A DNA stretch of 64,000 nucleotides from Bacteroidales bacterium (lineage in GTDB: Bacteria > Bacteroidota > Bacteroidia > Bacteroidales > UBA932): assembly GCA_017630215.1 (NCBI GenBank), contig JAGBVR010000001.1, forward strand, positions 1 to 64,000, in the 5' to 3' direction. Both the position numbers and the translations under genes were made by a program. The notes beneath the pieces were generated by a model that was not told the origin of the DNA, ran no database searches, and was given only the letters and a program-made list of their open reading frames with translations. Below, piece after piece: positions 1 to 9,119 of this stretch; positions within the stretch are counted from its first letter, which is position 1; the number at the start of each line of letters is the position of its first letter.

Positions 1-73
1 AGCTGCCACTTTCTTATACGACACCCTGTCATCATCCGATGACGGGGTGTTTTCGTATGCAAAAGTGGCAGCT
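1..73. repeat. Long imperfect palindrome at window edge
   Basis: Bases 1-12 (AGCTGCCACTTT) are the exact reverse complement of 62-73. Inside, ACACCCTGTCATC pairs with GATGACGGGGTGT with one wobble around a 4-base loop. The result is a roughly 73-base stem-loop with one internal bulge region. It is not followed by a T-run, so it is not a simple terminator. The stem may extend beyond the left edge, which cannot be seen. Confidence 0.75.
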
Positions 74-215
74 GTCCACCCCCGGTCCTCACTGTCGTTC
101 GGACAGCCCCGGTGGGGCATGCCTCCCTTCGATTCGCTCCACCTCTCACGAGAGTGGTTTGGAGGGACTCCTGAGTGAGTCTATCTGCATTCTGGCCTCC
201 TACAACTGATATGAC
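74..215. other. GC-rich non-coding stretch with small palindromes
   Basis: No credible gene lies between the edge palindrome and the terminator at 216. The stretch holds short hairpins such as CTGTC-GTTCG-GACAG (92-106) and an imperfect CCACCTCTC/GAGAGTGG pair near 140-160. Its base composition (C-rich, then G-rich) is unlike the neighbouring coding DNA and looks like extragenic palindromic repeat material. Confidence 0.5.
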
Positions 216-260
216 ATCTCATAGGAGTACGTTCAGATGACCCCTATGAGATTCTTTTTT
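216..260 (+). terminator. Rho-independent terminator
   Basis: ATCTCATAGG (216-225) pairs perfectly with CCTATGAGAT (243-252) across a 17-base loop and is followed by TTCTTTTTT. It would end a transcript entering from the left of the window, just before the gene at 300. Confidence 0.65.
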
Positions 261-299
261 ATTATATTTGTGATTGTTTGATTCTAATATTGATAAGAT

Positions 300-2102
300 A
301 TGCGCAGATTTTTATTGTATGTACTTCTTTTGACGGTGATGTGCTCGTGCTGCAATGAGATCCTCATCGATGAGAAATGGCTGGAAGATAATTATTCAAA
401 GACTGAGGCCATGGTTACCATGCGTGATGGAGTCAAGTTATATACTTCTGTTTATCAACCTGTTGATTCTGATGACCGTCCTGTTCTTCTTGTGCGTACT
501 CCTTATTCATGTGCTCCTTACGGAGATGGATGGAAGGGAGATCTTACCGAATATATGACTGAATTCCTGAAGAATAAGTATATTATTGTCTTTCAGGATG
601 TACGTGGCAGGTATATGAGCGAGGGAGAGTATGTGAATGTCAGACCGTTCGATCCCCTTAAGTCAGGTGTTGAGACAGATGAAGCTTCCGATACTTTTGA
701 TACGATCGAATGGTTGGTTGAAAATACTGATAATAATGGTAATGTCGGGGTTACAGGTATGTCCTATCCCGGCTTTTATGCGACTATGGCTGCGTTGTCC
801 GGACACCCTGCATTGAAAGCAGTGTCTCCTCAGGCTCCTATTCTTGATTGGTTCAAAGGAGATGATGTCCATCATAACGGTGCGTTGATGTTGATGGATA
901 TATATTCTTTTGCTCCTTATATGTTCAAGAAGCATGATAACCCTGTAGAAGAAGATCACGGATTAGCGTCTCCAATAGGCACAAATGCCTATCAATGGTT
1001 CCTTGAACAATTGACTCCTGAAGCTTTTACACAGGCTCTTCCGGATACATTGCTTTTCTGGAACGAGATTCTCGAGCATCCTGATTATGATGATTATTGG
1101 AAAGAGAGGTCTTTGGAGCCATATTTGTCTGATATTGATCCTGCTATCCTTGTCGTCGGTGGTGAATTTGATACTGATGACTGCTATGGCGCATTGAATA
1201 CATACAGACTTATCAGAGAAAATTCTCCGCAGACAGAGATCCATCTTGTTTATGGCCCTTGGACCCATGGTGGATGGCATCATGCTGATTATGAGGGACT
1301 TGGCGATAGGAACTTTGGAGCAGGCATTTCACGGTATTTTATGGAGAAAATTGAATATCCTTTCTTCAGATATTATCTTGAGGGCAAGGGTAAAAGACCC
1401 GAGCCTGTGTATCTCTATGCCTCTGGATCCGATCATTGGCAGGTTCTGGAAAAATGGCCTCAGGATGATATAGTTTATACTCCGCTGTATCTCTCAGAAG
1501 ACAAGTCTCTTTCTTTTGATCAGCCTATTGAGCTTCAATCATCAGCCACCTATATTTCGAATCCTTTATCTCCGGTTCCTTTTATGGAAGATGCAAGTAG
1601 AAGAGATAATTCATATATGGTTGCAGATCAGTCTTTTGCCTCGAAACGTTCTGATGTGTTGACCTATACATCACCAGTGCTTAACGAGACTTTGAAGCTT
1701 CAGGGACCGGTACAGGTGAAGCTTGATCTTGCGATTACATCAGAGGATGCTGATATTGTCGTGAAATTCATAGATGTACATCCGGACGGGTATCAGATGC
1801 TTGTCAGGGGAGATGTCTTTCCGATAAGATATCGTCACGGCTATGACCGGCCTGCCAAAGCAAATCCTGACGAAGTCATGCATCTTGAATTCGCGATGAA
1901 TGATATCGCTCATTGGATTTTACCGGGGCATAAGATGATGATTCAGGTACAGAGCAGCTGGTTCCCACTGGTCAATCTTAATCCGCAGACCTATTTGACT
2001 AATATATATGAGGCCGATCAGGAGGATTATATATCTTCTGAAATAACTATATACCATCAGAAAGATGATCCGTCTCATATAGTTCTGCCGATAGTTAGGT
2101 AA
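300..2102 (+). CDS. CocE/NonD family (S15-like) hydrolase, putative lipoprotein
   Basis: 600 residues. An alpha/beta hydrolase of the CocE/X-Pro dipeptidyl-peptidase family, which cleaves acyl or peptide bonds; the substrate here is unknown. The N-terminus has a hydrophobic signal ending in a Cys-rich stretch (MCSCCNE, Cys15-18), consistent with a lipoprotein although the lipobox is not canonical. The nucleophile elbow is GMSYPG (Ser155), the acid is in GGEFD (Asp291) and the base in WTHGG (His323). The C-terminal third is the jelly-roll domain typical of the family. The start ATG lies 40 bases after the upstream terminator. Enolase follows 50 bases downstream in the same direction, probably with its own promoter element. 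Confidence 0.9.
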   Translation: MRRFLLYVLLLTVMCSCCNEILIDEKWLEDNYSKTEAMVTMRDGVKLYTSVYQPVDSDDRPVLLVRTPYSCAPYGDGWKGDLTEYMTEFLKNKYIIVFQDVRGRYMSEGEYVNVRPFDPLKSGVETDEASDTFDTIEWLVENTDNNGNVGVTGMSYPGFYATMAALSGHPALKAVSPQAPILDWFKGDDVHHNGALMLMDIYSFAPYMFKKHDNPVEEDHGLASPIGTNAYQWFLEQLTPEAFTQALPDTLLFWNEILEHPDYDDYWKERSLEPYLSDIDPAILVVGGEFDTDDCYGALNTYRLIRENSPQTEIHLVYGPWTHGGWHHADYEGLGDRNFGAGISRYFMEKIEYPFFRYYLEGKGKRPEPVYLYASGSDHWQVLEKWPQDDIVYTPLYLSEDKSLSFDQPIELQSSATYISNPLSPVPFMEDASRRDNSYMVADQSFASKRSDVLTYTSPVLNETLKLQGPVQVKLDLAITSEDADIVVKFIDVHPDGYQMLVRGDVFPIRYRHGYDRPAKANPDEVMHLEFAMNDIAHWILPGHKMMIQVQSSWFPLVNLNPQTYLTNIYEADQEDYISSEITIYHQKDDPSHIVLPIVR

Positions 2103-2140
2103 TATGGAACTATTTTTGTAATTTTATAGTGGTTTTATAA

Positions 2141-3427
<1,287 letters not shown>

Positions 3428-3463
3428 AATTGGATAAAAAGATGCAGAAAAATCACTTTTTTC

Positions 3464-3494
3464 TTGGTGGTTTCGGAAAAAAGTGCCATATTTG
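3464..3494 (+). promoter_or_regulatory. Likely promoter for tRNA-Ala
   Basis: TTG at 3464-3466, then 20 bases, then CATATTTG at 3487-3494. This is one base off the Bacteroidota -7 consensus TAnnTTTG. The tRNA starts 17 bases later. Confidence 0.5.
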
Positions 3495-3510
3495 CATCCG
3501 CAATCCAAAC

Positions 3511-3584
3511 GGGGGTATAGCTCAGTTGGCTAGAGCACCTGCTTTGCAAGCAGGGGGTCGTCGGTTCGACTCCGACTATCTCCA
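3511..3584 (+). tRNA. tRNA-Ala (anticodon TGC)
   Basis: A cloverleaf can be folded. Acceptor strand GGGGGTA pairs with TATCTCC (two G-T pairs); the anticodon stem CCTGC/GCAGG encloses the loop TTTGCAA with anticodon TGC at 3545-3547; the T-arm carries GGTTCGACTCC. CCA is not fully encoded (A then CCT follows). It stands alone, not in an rRNA spacer. A terminator follows immediately. Confidence 0.95.
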
Positions 3585-3590
3585 CCTAGA

Positions 3591-3627
3591 ACCCATTCAG
3601 AATTGATTCTGAGTGGGTTTTCTTTTT
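3591..3627 (+). terminator. Terminator after tRNA-Ala
   Basis: ACCCATTCAGAAT (3591-3603) pairs with ATTCTGAGTGGGT (3606-3618) with one wobble, followed by TTTCTTTTT. Confidence 0.85.
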
Positions 3628-3638
3628 CACGTGAAAAA

Positions 3639-4100
3639 GGCTCAACGTAAAATATCGCTCGGTAGACTTTTGCCTCAAACTTTACCGAGCGGTACTTAAA
3701 AATTATAGATTCAGTTTTTTTTCGAGGACCGCTCGGGTGAGTTTTGGCTATTTCAGGCCCGAGAGGTAAATAAAGCTATTCATTAGCATCCATAGAATTT
3801 TCACCATCTCATCTAAAAGTCTGGCGTTGCTGAAACCTTCGAACACGCAAACCATCTCCTCACTCTCTACGTTATGTCTCCCTGTGTTCCAAGGTGGGTC
3901 ACTAAAGACCTTGGAATACATAAATCACTAACTCATATTCTGTATCGAACTTCACCGTGTTCCAAGGTTTTGAAACGACTGACAGAAGTTGTTTTGCCTT
4001 TTTGGGTTCACCGGCACAAGGCATGCGGAGCGAGCCCTTTGGCGTAGCTCGCCCAGCTTGCTCCACCAAAAGCCTTTCCTGAAGATGTGCATCATGCAAC
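3639..4100. repeat. Left arm of large diverged inverted repeat
   Basis: This arm matches, in reverse complement, the right arm at about 8510-9062. Shared blocks, in order, are GGCTCAACG (3639-3647), TTTTGCCTCAAACTT, a hairpin CCGAGCGGT/ACCGCTCGG (3685-3693 and 3728-3736), GAATTTTCACCATCTCATCT, CTGAAACCTTC, TGTGTTCCAAGG, CATAAATCAC, and CACCGGCACAAGG (4010-4022). Read on the plus strand, the first 150 bases translate to a peptide similar to that of the right arm (ERYLKII...EDRSGE.WLFQ) but broken by stops. The arm holds no intact gene and is probably the decayed copy of the same element. Confidence 0.8.
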
Positions 4101-4166
4101 AGGACACCCGATACACAATTTGTCGTTTTACTTTTTTTATTCATCTTTGCAATACCCCTGTGAGTG

Positions 4167-4196
4167 TTGTTCGTAAAAGAAAAATTCTTACATTTG
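4167..4196 (+). promoter_or_regulatory. Promoter for the surface lipoprotein gene
   Basis: TTG at 4167-4169, exactly 19 bases, then TACATTTG at 4189-4196: a full match to the Bacteroidota TTG-N19-TAnnTTTG promoter. Transcription would start near 4203, leaving a leader of about 340 bases before the ATG at 4543. Confidence 0.75.
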
Positions 4197-4202
4197 CAAT
4201 AT

Positions 4203-4542
4203 CAATCAGTTTAACTGGTTGGCATTACATATTGTGAAAGTGTTTTTCGCAAGTCCTTTGTTGAAAATGTGGAAGTTTTCTAGACGATAAGGACGATACG
4301 GACAGCACTCACTTTCGTATAGATACTTGTGGAAGGGCACATTCTGTGCCCCGATATCCCATATCTATCCGAGTGTGGGGTATTGTGTCGTTTATCTATC
4401 GTCGGGTCTTTCCACAACCTTCAACAAGATAAACGAAAGTCAGCTCCACACTTTCTTTGTATATACCCCTATATCATCTTTGGCAGCTGGGATGTGTGAT
4501 AGTAAATTCACTAACAACCATATTTACTAATTCTACACAATT
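4203..4542 (+). promoter_or_regulatory. Long, structured 5' leader
   Basis: About 340 untranslated bases separate the promoter from the lipoprotein start. Visible pairings are GGGCACA/TGTGCCC with a 3-base loop (4335-4351), TTGTGGAA near 4328 with TTCCACAA near 4413, and CGTTTATCT near 4389 with AGATAAACG near 4429, so nested and alternative folds are possible. I see no match to a riboswitch class I can name. A short reading frame in the leader (4327-4530) has no supporting features. Confidence 0.5.
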
Positions 4543-7500
4543 ATGAAAAAATTAATTTTCAGTGCTGCCGTTCTGGCGTCAGCATTCTTTGCTGCCTCAT
4601 GCCAGCAGGAAATGCTCGACCCTCAGGCAGAGGGAACCACAGTGACTTATACTGTGGATGTTCCAAATGCGATCGCCACCAAGGCAACAGGTGACGGCTT
4701 CACACTTCATTATGAGGTGTATCGTCAGGGAGATCTCAGCAATCTTGATGCTGATCCTCTTTACGAAGGCACAGAGGTTTTCTCAAACGGAAAGGCTGTC
4801 GTTGAACTTGAATTCATAAAGAATCAAGAGTTCACAGTCCTCTTCTGGGCTCAGCAGACTACCGGTGCACAGGCTTACAACATCACAGACCTCAGAGAGG
4901 TATCTTTGAGCACTCTCGTTGCTAACGATGTAACAGCTGATGTTTTCGCAGGTAATGACCATGTCAGCGACTGCAAGTCTGACAAGGACGGCAACGTAAC
5001 TCTCGTTCGTCCAGTCGCTCAGCTTAACATTGCGACAACTGCAGAGAGCTTCACTCTTGGTACTACAGGTTCTACAGAAGCTACCGTAGTCCCTACTCAG
5101 TCAAAGGTAGTTGTAAACGGTCTTTATGGTACATACAACGTAGCTGACGGCACTGTATATACAAATACAAAGGCTTCAAGAACTTATACTGAGGCTGCTG
5201 TTCCAGGATCAGACTTCAAGAACACATATAAGCTCATGGCCACAAACTACCTCGGCTTCATCCCACAGGCTGGAGATAATGTAGAGGTAAAGTTCATAAT
5301 CTACACTGAGAAGGATGGCAACATAGAGCACACAGTATCCAACGTCCCTGTAAAGGCAAACTACCAGACAAGTATCCTTGGTAACCTCATCTCAGCAACA
5401 GCTGACTATCAGGTAACCCTTGGGGACTGGGCAGACGCAGGCAAGGATATGGAAGTTCTCGCTGACGGTATCGTGGAGAACATCAACGGTGACTATGAAA
5501 TCTCTACAGCTGTAGGATTTGCATATGCTATCAACAAACTCTTTGCTGACGGCGGTACATTCTACATTCACCCAGGTACATATGACTTCACAGGTCTTGT
5601 AGTAGTACCTCAGCCAACCAAGCCAGGTGCTATCCTTAATGTGAAGGCAAATGAGAAACCTGTTGTAACTCGCTCTACTCCTGGTTTTGAGATCATTGGC
5701 CTCGATGTGGCTTATCTCGTGTCTGAGGTAACAAACGGTTCTCAGGCAATCTTCTCTGGCCTCGTTCTTCCAGAGGATACTAAGCTCGTAGGAACAAACA
5801 ACGGTGTTGTTGGTGTTTCTGGTTGCAGCAACGAGGAAACAGATGAACCAGCTGATCTTATCGGAGACAATAAGGGTGAGATTGTAAATACAGTTTCTAT
5901 GGCATCTGTTAAGGATATCAATGATGCTATAGCTCAGGGCCTTAAGCTTATCGAGCTTACTGGCGATATCACAGGTCTTACAGAAATATTTACTATTTCA
6001 AGCTCTGTAACTATCGACGGCTGTGGTCACAAACTTACATCAAGTGCAGGCCGTGCAATCAACGTATCAGGAGCTGATGGCGTAACTATCAAGAACCTCG
6101 TTATTGAGTGCACCGGCGAGCGTGCAATCAACATCATCCAGAACGCTACTAATGTTACTATTGACAACGTTACAGCAACAGCATCTAACTATACTGTCAA
6201 CGTAGCAACATCTGCTCCTGACGCTGTCGTTAATATTGAAAATTCAACACTCAACGGACTCTGTACAGTAAACGTTGCGGCTCCATCAGCGGAGGTGAGA
6301 GTTAACAACTCAACAGTTAATTGTAATGACAATAACTCAGCAGAGGGTGAGGTATATGCTGCCCTTAATCTTAATAAAGATGCTGTAGGCGGACAGATTG
6401 TTGTGACTAATTCAACTATCAATGTTGCTGAAGGATCAGATTCACATAAAGCTAGAAATGGAGCTGAGGATGGAATTGTAACTATTGACGGATCTGATGA
6501 AGAGGTTACAGTTCAGGTGGCAGCTATAACATTCGAGGGTGCAGATGCTTATTACGGTTTCACATCTCTTGAGGGCGCAATTGCATACGCTCAGGAGTAT
6601 AATCGCCCTGTAACTCTCATTCGTAACCTTACTGTAGCAGAAACTGTTACTGTTGAGGAAGGTCAGACAGTTGTTCTTGATCTTAATGGAAAGACACTTG
6701 CAGCTGCTGATATGAATGTTATTAAAAACAATGGCGGAAACTTGACAATCAAAAATGGTACTGTTACTCGTACAGGTGATGTTGTAGGGTATTCTGTTAA
6801 CAACGCTTCTGGTGAAATCGTTATTGATAATGCAACAATTCAGCGTGGACTTTACACAAGCGGAAGCAAGATGACAGCGACAAAAGCTAATATCAGCCAC
6901 GAGCAGTCTTCTAGACACGCTATTTATGCTTGGAATTGTGAGGTTACTATCAACAGTGGTACATTCCATAATGATAATGCCGGAAACGCAACATTAATGG
7001 CATCAGGCTCATCAGTAGTTACTATCAATGGCGGTACATTCAGCATTGCTGATGGACGCTCTTCACTTGGTTGGACATCTTCAATGATTGATCAGAACAA
7101 TACTGCTCAGGTATTGGTTAAGGGTGGACTTTTCAATGGTGGTTTCCGTATCAATTCTGCTGATACAAAACTTACTATTGAAGGTGGTGAGTTTAATACC
7201 AATAATGGTAGCGGATTTACTGACTATAAAGGAACAAAGGTTGTCAAGGGAGGTAAATTTACTGATGAAGGAGCTCAGAATTGGGCTAAGAAGTACATTG
7301 CAGAAGGCTTCAAAATGAATGCTGACGGCGAAGTTGTAGAGAAGGATTATGTCGCTCAGGTTGGCGAGAAGAAGTACGAGTCTCTTCAGGAGGCATTTGC
7401 AACAGTTCAGGATGATCAAACTATCACTTTCCTTTCAGATGTAGAGCAGGCTGATGGTGTTATTCTTACTGATAAGAAGATCACTGTCGACCTCAATGGC

Positions 7501-8301
7501 AAGACATTCACAGTTTCAGAAGGTGCATCTACAAACAACCGTAACTTCAAGATTAACGGTTCATCTAAAGTAACTATTAAGAATGGTACAATGATAGCAG
7601 CAGGTGAACTGACTAGTGGTGCATATGGTACTGTTCGTACAGAAGGTGAAGCAGTAGTTAATCTTGAGACCGTAAAACTTTACAGTTATCGTGGCTATGG
7701 CCTTAATGTAAAGGCAAATACAGGTACTAAAGTTAATATCAAGGATTCTGAAATATATTCTCAGTATAGCGGTGGAGTTGAAGCTGCTGGCGGTGAAATA
7801 GAACTTACCAATGTTAATATTGAACAGCGTGGAGTATATTCAGGTGCTGCTTGGTGCTCTGTCGCAATTGGAGTAAATAATGGTGGTAAGGTTACAGTAA
7901 ATTCTGGTGACTATTATGCTGCTGCGATCGCAACTGATAGTAATGCTGCACAGGCGACATGGGTAGCATATGTAATGAGTTCGGGTGGTACACTTGACAT
8001 TAAAGGTGGTACATTCACTGGTGTAGTAGCAGAAACTACTTCCGCTGCAAATGCTTGTGGTCTTATTTGTGCCGACAGAGCTGCAGTTGTTAATATTTAC
8101 GATGGAATATTCAACTCAAACGGAGCAATTCTTGACATGCGTAACAATGTTGGAACTCAGCCTAATCCTGTTGCAACACTCTATGGTGGTAATTTCTCTG
8201 CAGATCCACGTGTTTCAGGACTTTACAGCAGCAACCTTATTAAAGTTGCAGAGGGTAAAGAGGTAGTTGATGGTGCAGATGGCCGTTGGACTATTCAGTA
8301 A
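4543..8301 (+). CDS. Large surface lipoprotein: fimbrillin-like N-terminus, beta-helix body
   Basis: 1252 residues, exported. The signal peptide ends in the lipobox AASC (Cys20). Residues about 25-305 (YTVDVPNAIATKAT... to LGDWADAG) resemble the DUF6562/fimbrillin-like domains of Bacteroidota cell-surface proteins. Residues about 310-1252 are a Gly/Asn/Val-rich series of short strands (patterns like VTIKNG, VTINGGTF, LTIEGGEF) typical of a right-handed parallel beta-helix. A module beginning with SLEGAIAYAQ (about residue 675) recurs as SLQEAFATVQ (about 945), each followed by a V.DLNGKT strand, so the body holds an internal duplication. No catalytic residues are recognisable. It may be an adhesin or glycan-binding protein; polysaccharide-lyase activity is possible but unsupported. 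Codon use becomes more A/T-rich after about 6540. It stands alone between two inverted repeats. Confidence 0.85.
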   Translation: MKKLIFSAAVLASAFFAASCQQEMLDPQAEGTTVTYTVDVPNAIATKATGDGFTLHYEVYRQGDLSNLDADPLYEGTEVFSNGKAVVELEFIKNQEFTVLFWAQQTTGAQAYNITDLREVSLSTLVANDVTADVFAGNDHVSDCKSDKDGNVTLVRPVAQLNIATTAESFTLGTTGSTEATVVPTQSKVVVNGLYGTYNVADGTVYTNTKASRTYTEAAVPGSDFKNTYKLMATNYLGFIPQAGDNVEVKFIIYTEKDGNIEHTVSNVPVKANYQTSILGNLISATADYQVTLGDWADAGKDMEVLADGIVENINGDYEISTAVGFAYAINKLFADGGTFYIHPGTYDFTGLVVVPQPTKPGAILNVKANEKPVVTRSTPGFEIIGLDVAYLVSEVTNGSQAIFSGLVLPEDTKLVGTNNGVVGVSGCSNEETDEPADLIGDNKGEIVNTVSMASVKDINDAIAQGLKLIELTGDITGLTEIFTISSSVTIDGCGHKLTSSAGRAINVSGADGVTIKNLVIECTGERAINIIQNATNVTIDNVTATASNYTVNVATSAPDAVVNIENSTLNGLCTVNVAAPSAEVRVNNSTVNCNDNNSAEGEVYAALNLNKDAVGGQIVVTNSTINVAEGSDSHKARNGAEDGIVTIDGSDEEVTVQVAAITFEGADAYYGFTSLEGAIAYAQEYNRPVTLIRNLTVAETVTVEEGQTVVLDLNGKTLAAADMNVIKNNGGNLTIKNGTVTRTGDVVGYSVNNASGEIVIDNATIQRGLYTSGSKMTATKANISHEQSSRHAIYAWNCEVTINSGTFHNDNAGNATLMASGSSVVTINGGTFSIADGRSSLGWTSSMIDQNNTAQVLVKGGLFNGGFRINSADTKLTIEGGEFNTNNGSGFTDYKGTKVVKGGKFTDEGAQNWAKKYIAEGFKMNADGEVVEKDYVAQVGEKKYESLQEAFATVQDDQTITFLSDVEQADGVILTDKKITVDLNGKTFTVSEGASTNNRNFKINGSSKVTIKNGTMIAAGELTSGAYGTVRTEGEAVVNLETVKLYSYRGYGLNVKANTGTKVNIKDSEIYSQYSGGVEAAGGEIELTNVNIEQRGVYSGAAWCSVAIGVNNGGKVTVNSGDYYAAAIATDSNAAQATWVAYVMSSGGTLDIKGGTFTGVVAETTSAANACGLICADRAAVVNIYDGIFNSNGAILDMRNNVGTQPNPVATLYGGNFSADPRVSGLYSSNLIKVAEGKEVVDGADGRWTIQ

Positions 8302-8332
8302 ATCCTAGCCAAATAATCAATTAACCTATAGG

Positions 8333-8358
8333 GTAGAGGTCCCTGGCGGGATCTCTAC
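8333..8358. other. Stem-loop downstream of the lipoprotein gene
   Basis: GTAGAGGTCCC (8333-8343) pairs with GGGATCTCTAC (8348-8358), one wobble, loop TGGC. No T-run follows, so it may stabilise the mRNA 3' end rather than terminate. Confidence 0.5.
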
Positions 8359-8474
8359 TCACCAAATTCAGCGTTTGAGTTGCTAATCGCAGAATAGAAA
8401 TACATGTGCAATCAGCACATAGAAAGGGACGTCTTGTATAAGACAGTCTAATTAGTTAATTTTTATTGTAAGGG

Positions 8475-8512
8475 CCTTGCTGTTCGTGAGAATCGCAAGG
8501 TCTATTCTATTT
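8475..8512 (+). terminator. Weak terminator-like hairpin
   Basis: CCTTGC (8475-8480) pairs with GCAAGG (8495-8500), with an inner TTC/GAA pair around loop GTGA, followed by the T-rich TCTATTCTATTT. It is the best candidate end for the lipoprotein transcript. Confidence 0.45.
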
Positions 8513-9062
8513 CTGATGCAAATCTTGTGTACGTGATTGAATACTCTTGATATATATGGGTCCAGCAGAAAAACCCTCAAGGCAAGCTGCGCAAGTTAAG
8601 GCAAAGGGCTTGCTCTGCCTACCTTGTGCCGGTGACGGCCATAAATAAGCCTGATTTTCTGGATCAGTCACAAAAGTACGTGTCTCGATAATCACCTGAA
8701 ATACTCTGGATTCTTCGCCATGAAGCTTAATTCGAGTTGCTTCGAAACCTTGGGGCACAGTGAGGTTCAATAAAGAAGATGAGTTGGTGATTTATGTGTT
8801 TCTAGGTCTTTCGTGACGTACCTTGGAACACAGAGAAGCATGGCATGGAGCGTGAAGAAGAGATCTGTGTGCTTGAAGGTTTCAGTAAGGTTAGGATGTA
8901 AGATGAGATGGTGAAAATTCTGGGGATGCCAACGAATAGCCTTATCTATCGCTCGGGTCTGAAATAGCCAAGACTCGCCCGAGCGGTCATCGAAAATACT
9001 GAATTCTATAATTTTTAAGTACCGCTCGGTCAAGTTTGAGGCAAAAGTTTTTCCGTTGAGCC
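8510..9062. repeat. Right arm of large diverged inverted repeat, with two overlapping reading frames
   Basis: Reverse complement of the left arm at 3639-4100, with indels (for example about 80 extra bases near 8640-8720). It contains the same CCGAGCGGT (8979-8987)/ACCGCTCGG (9021-9029) hairpin. On the minus strand it carries an open frame 9090-8767 (107 residues, containing ERYLKII, DDRSGESWLFQ, HPQNFHHLI) whose end overlaps a second frame 8770-8507 (87 residues, TTG start). I recognise neither. Absence of stops here against stops in the left copy suggests this arm is the less decayed copy. It may still be non-coding. Confidence 0.75.
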
Positions 9063-9119
9063 ATTTATTTCCAAACAATTTCTGTTGCAATATATCTTCA
9101 GCTGAAATCTGCTTTTCCG

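Noticed and set aside
3902-4144. 80-residue frame on the minus strand inside the left repeat arm
   Set aside because: It has no counterpart in the matching right arm and no recognisable feature; the arm appears non-coding in that direction.
4327-4530. 67-residue frame in the lipoprotein leader
   Set aside because: No ribosome-binding or family evidence, and it overlaps predicted RNA stems.
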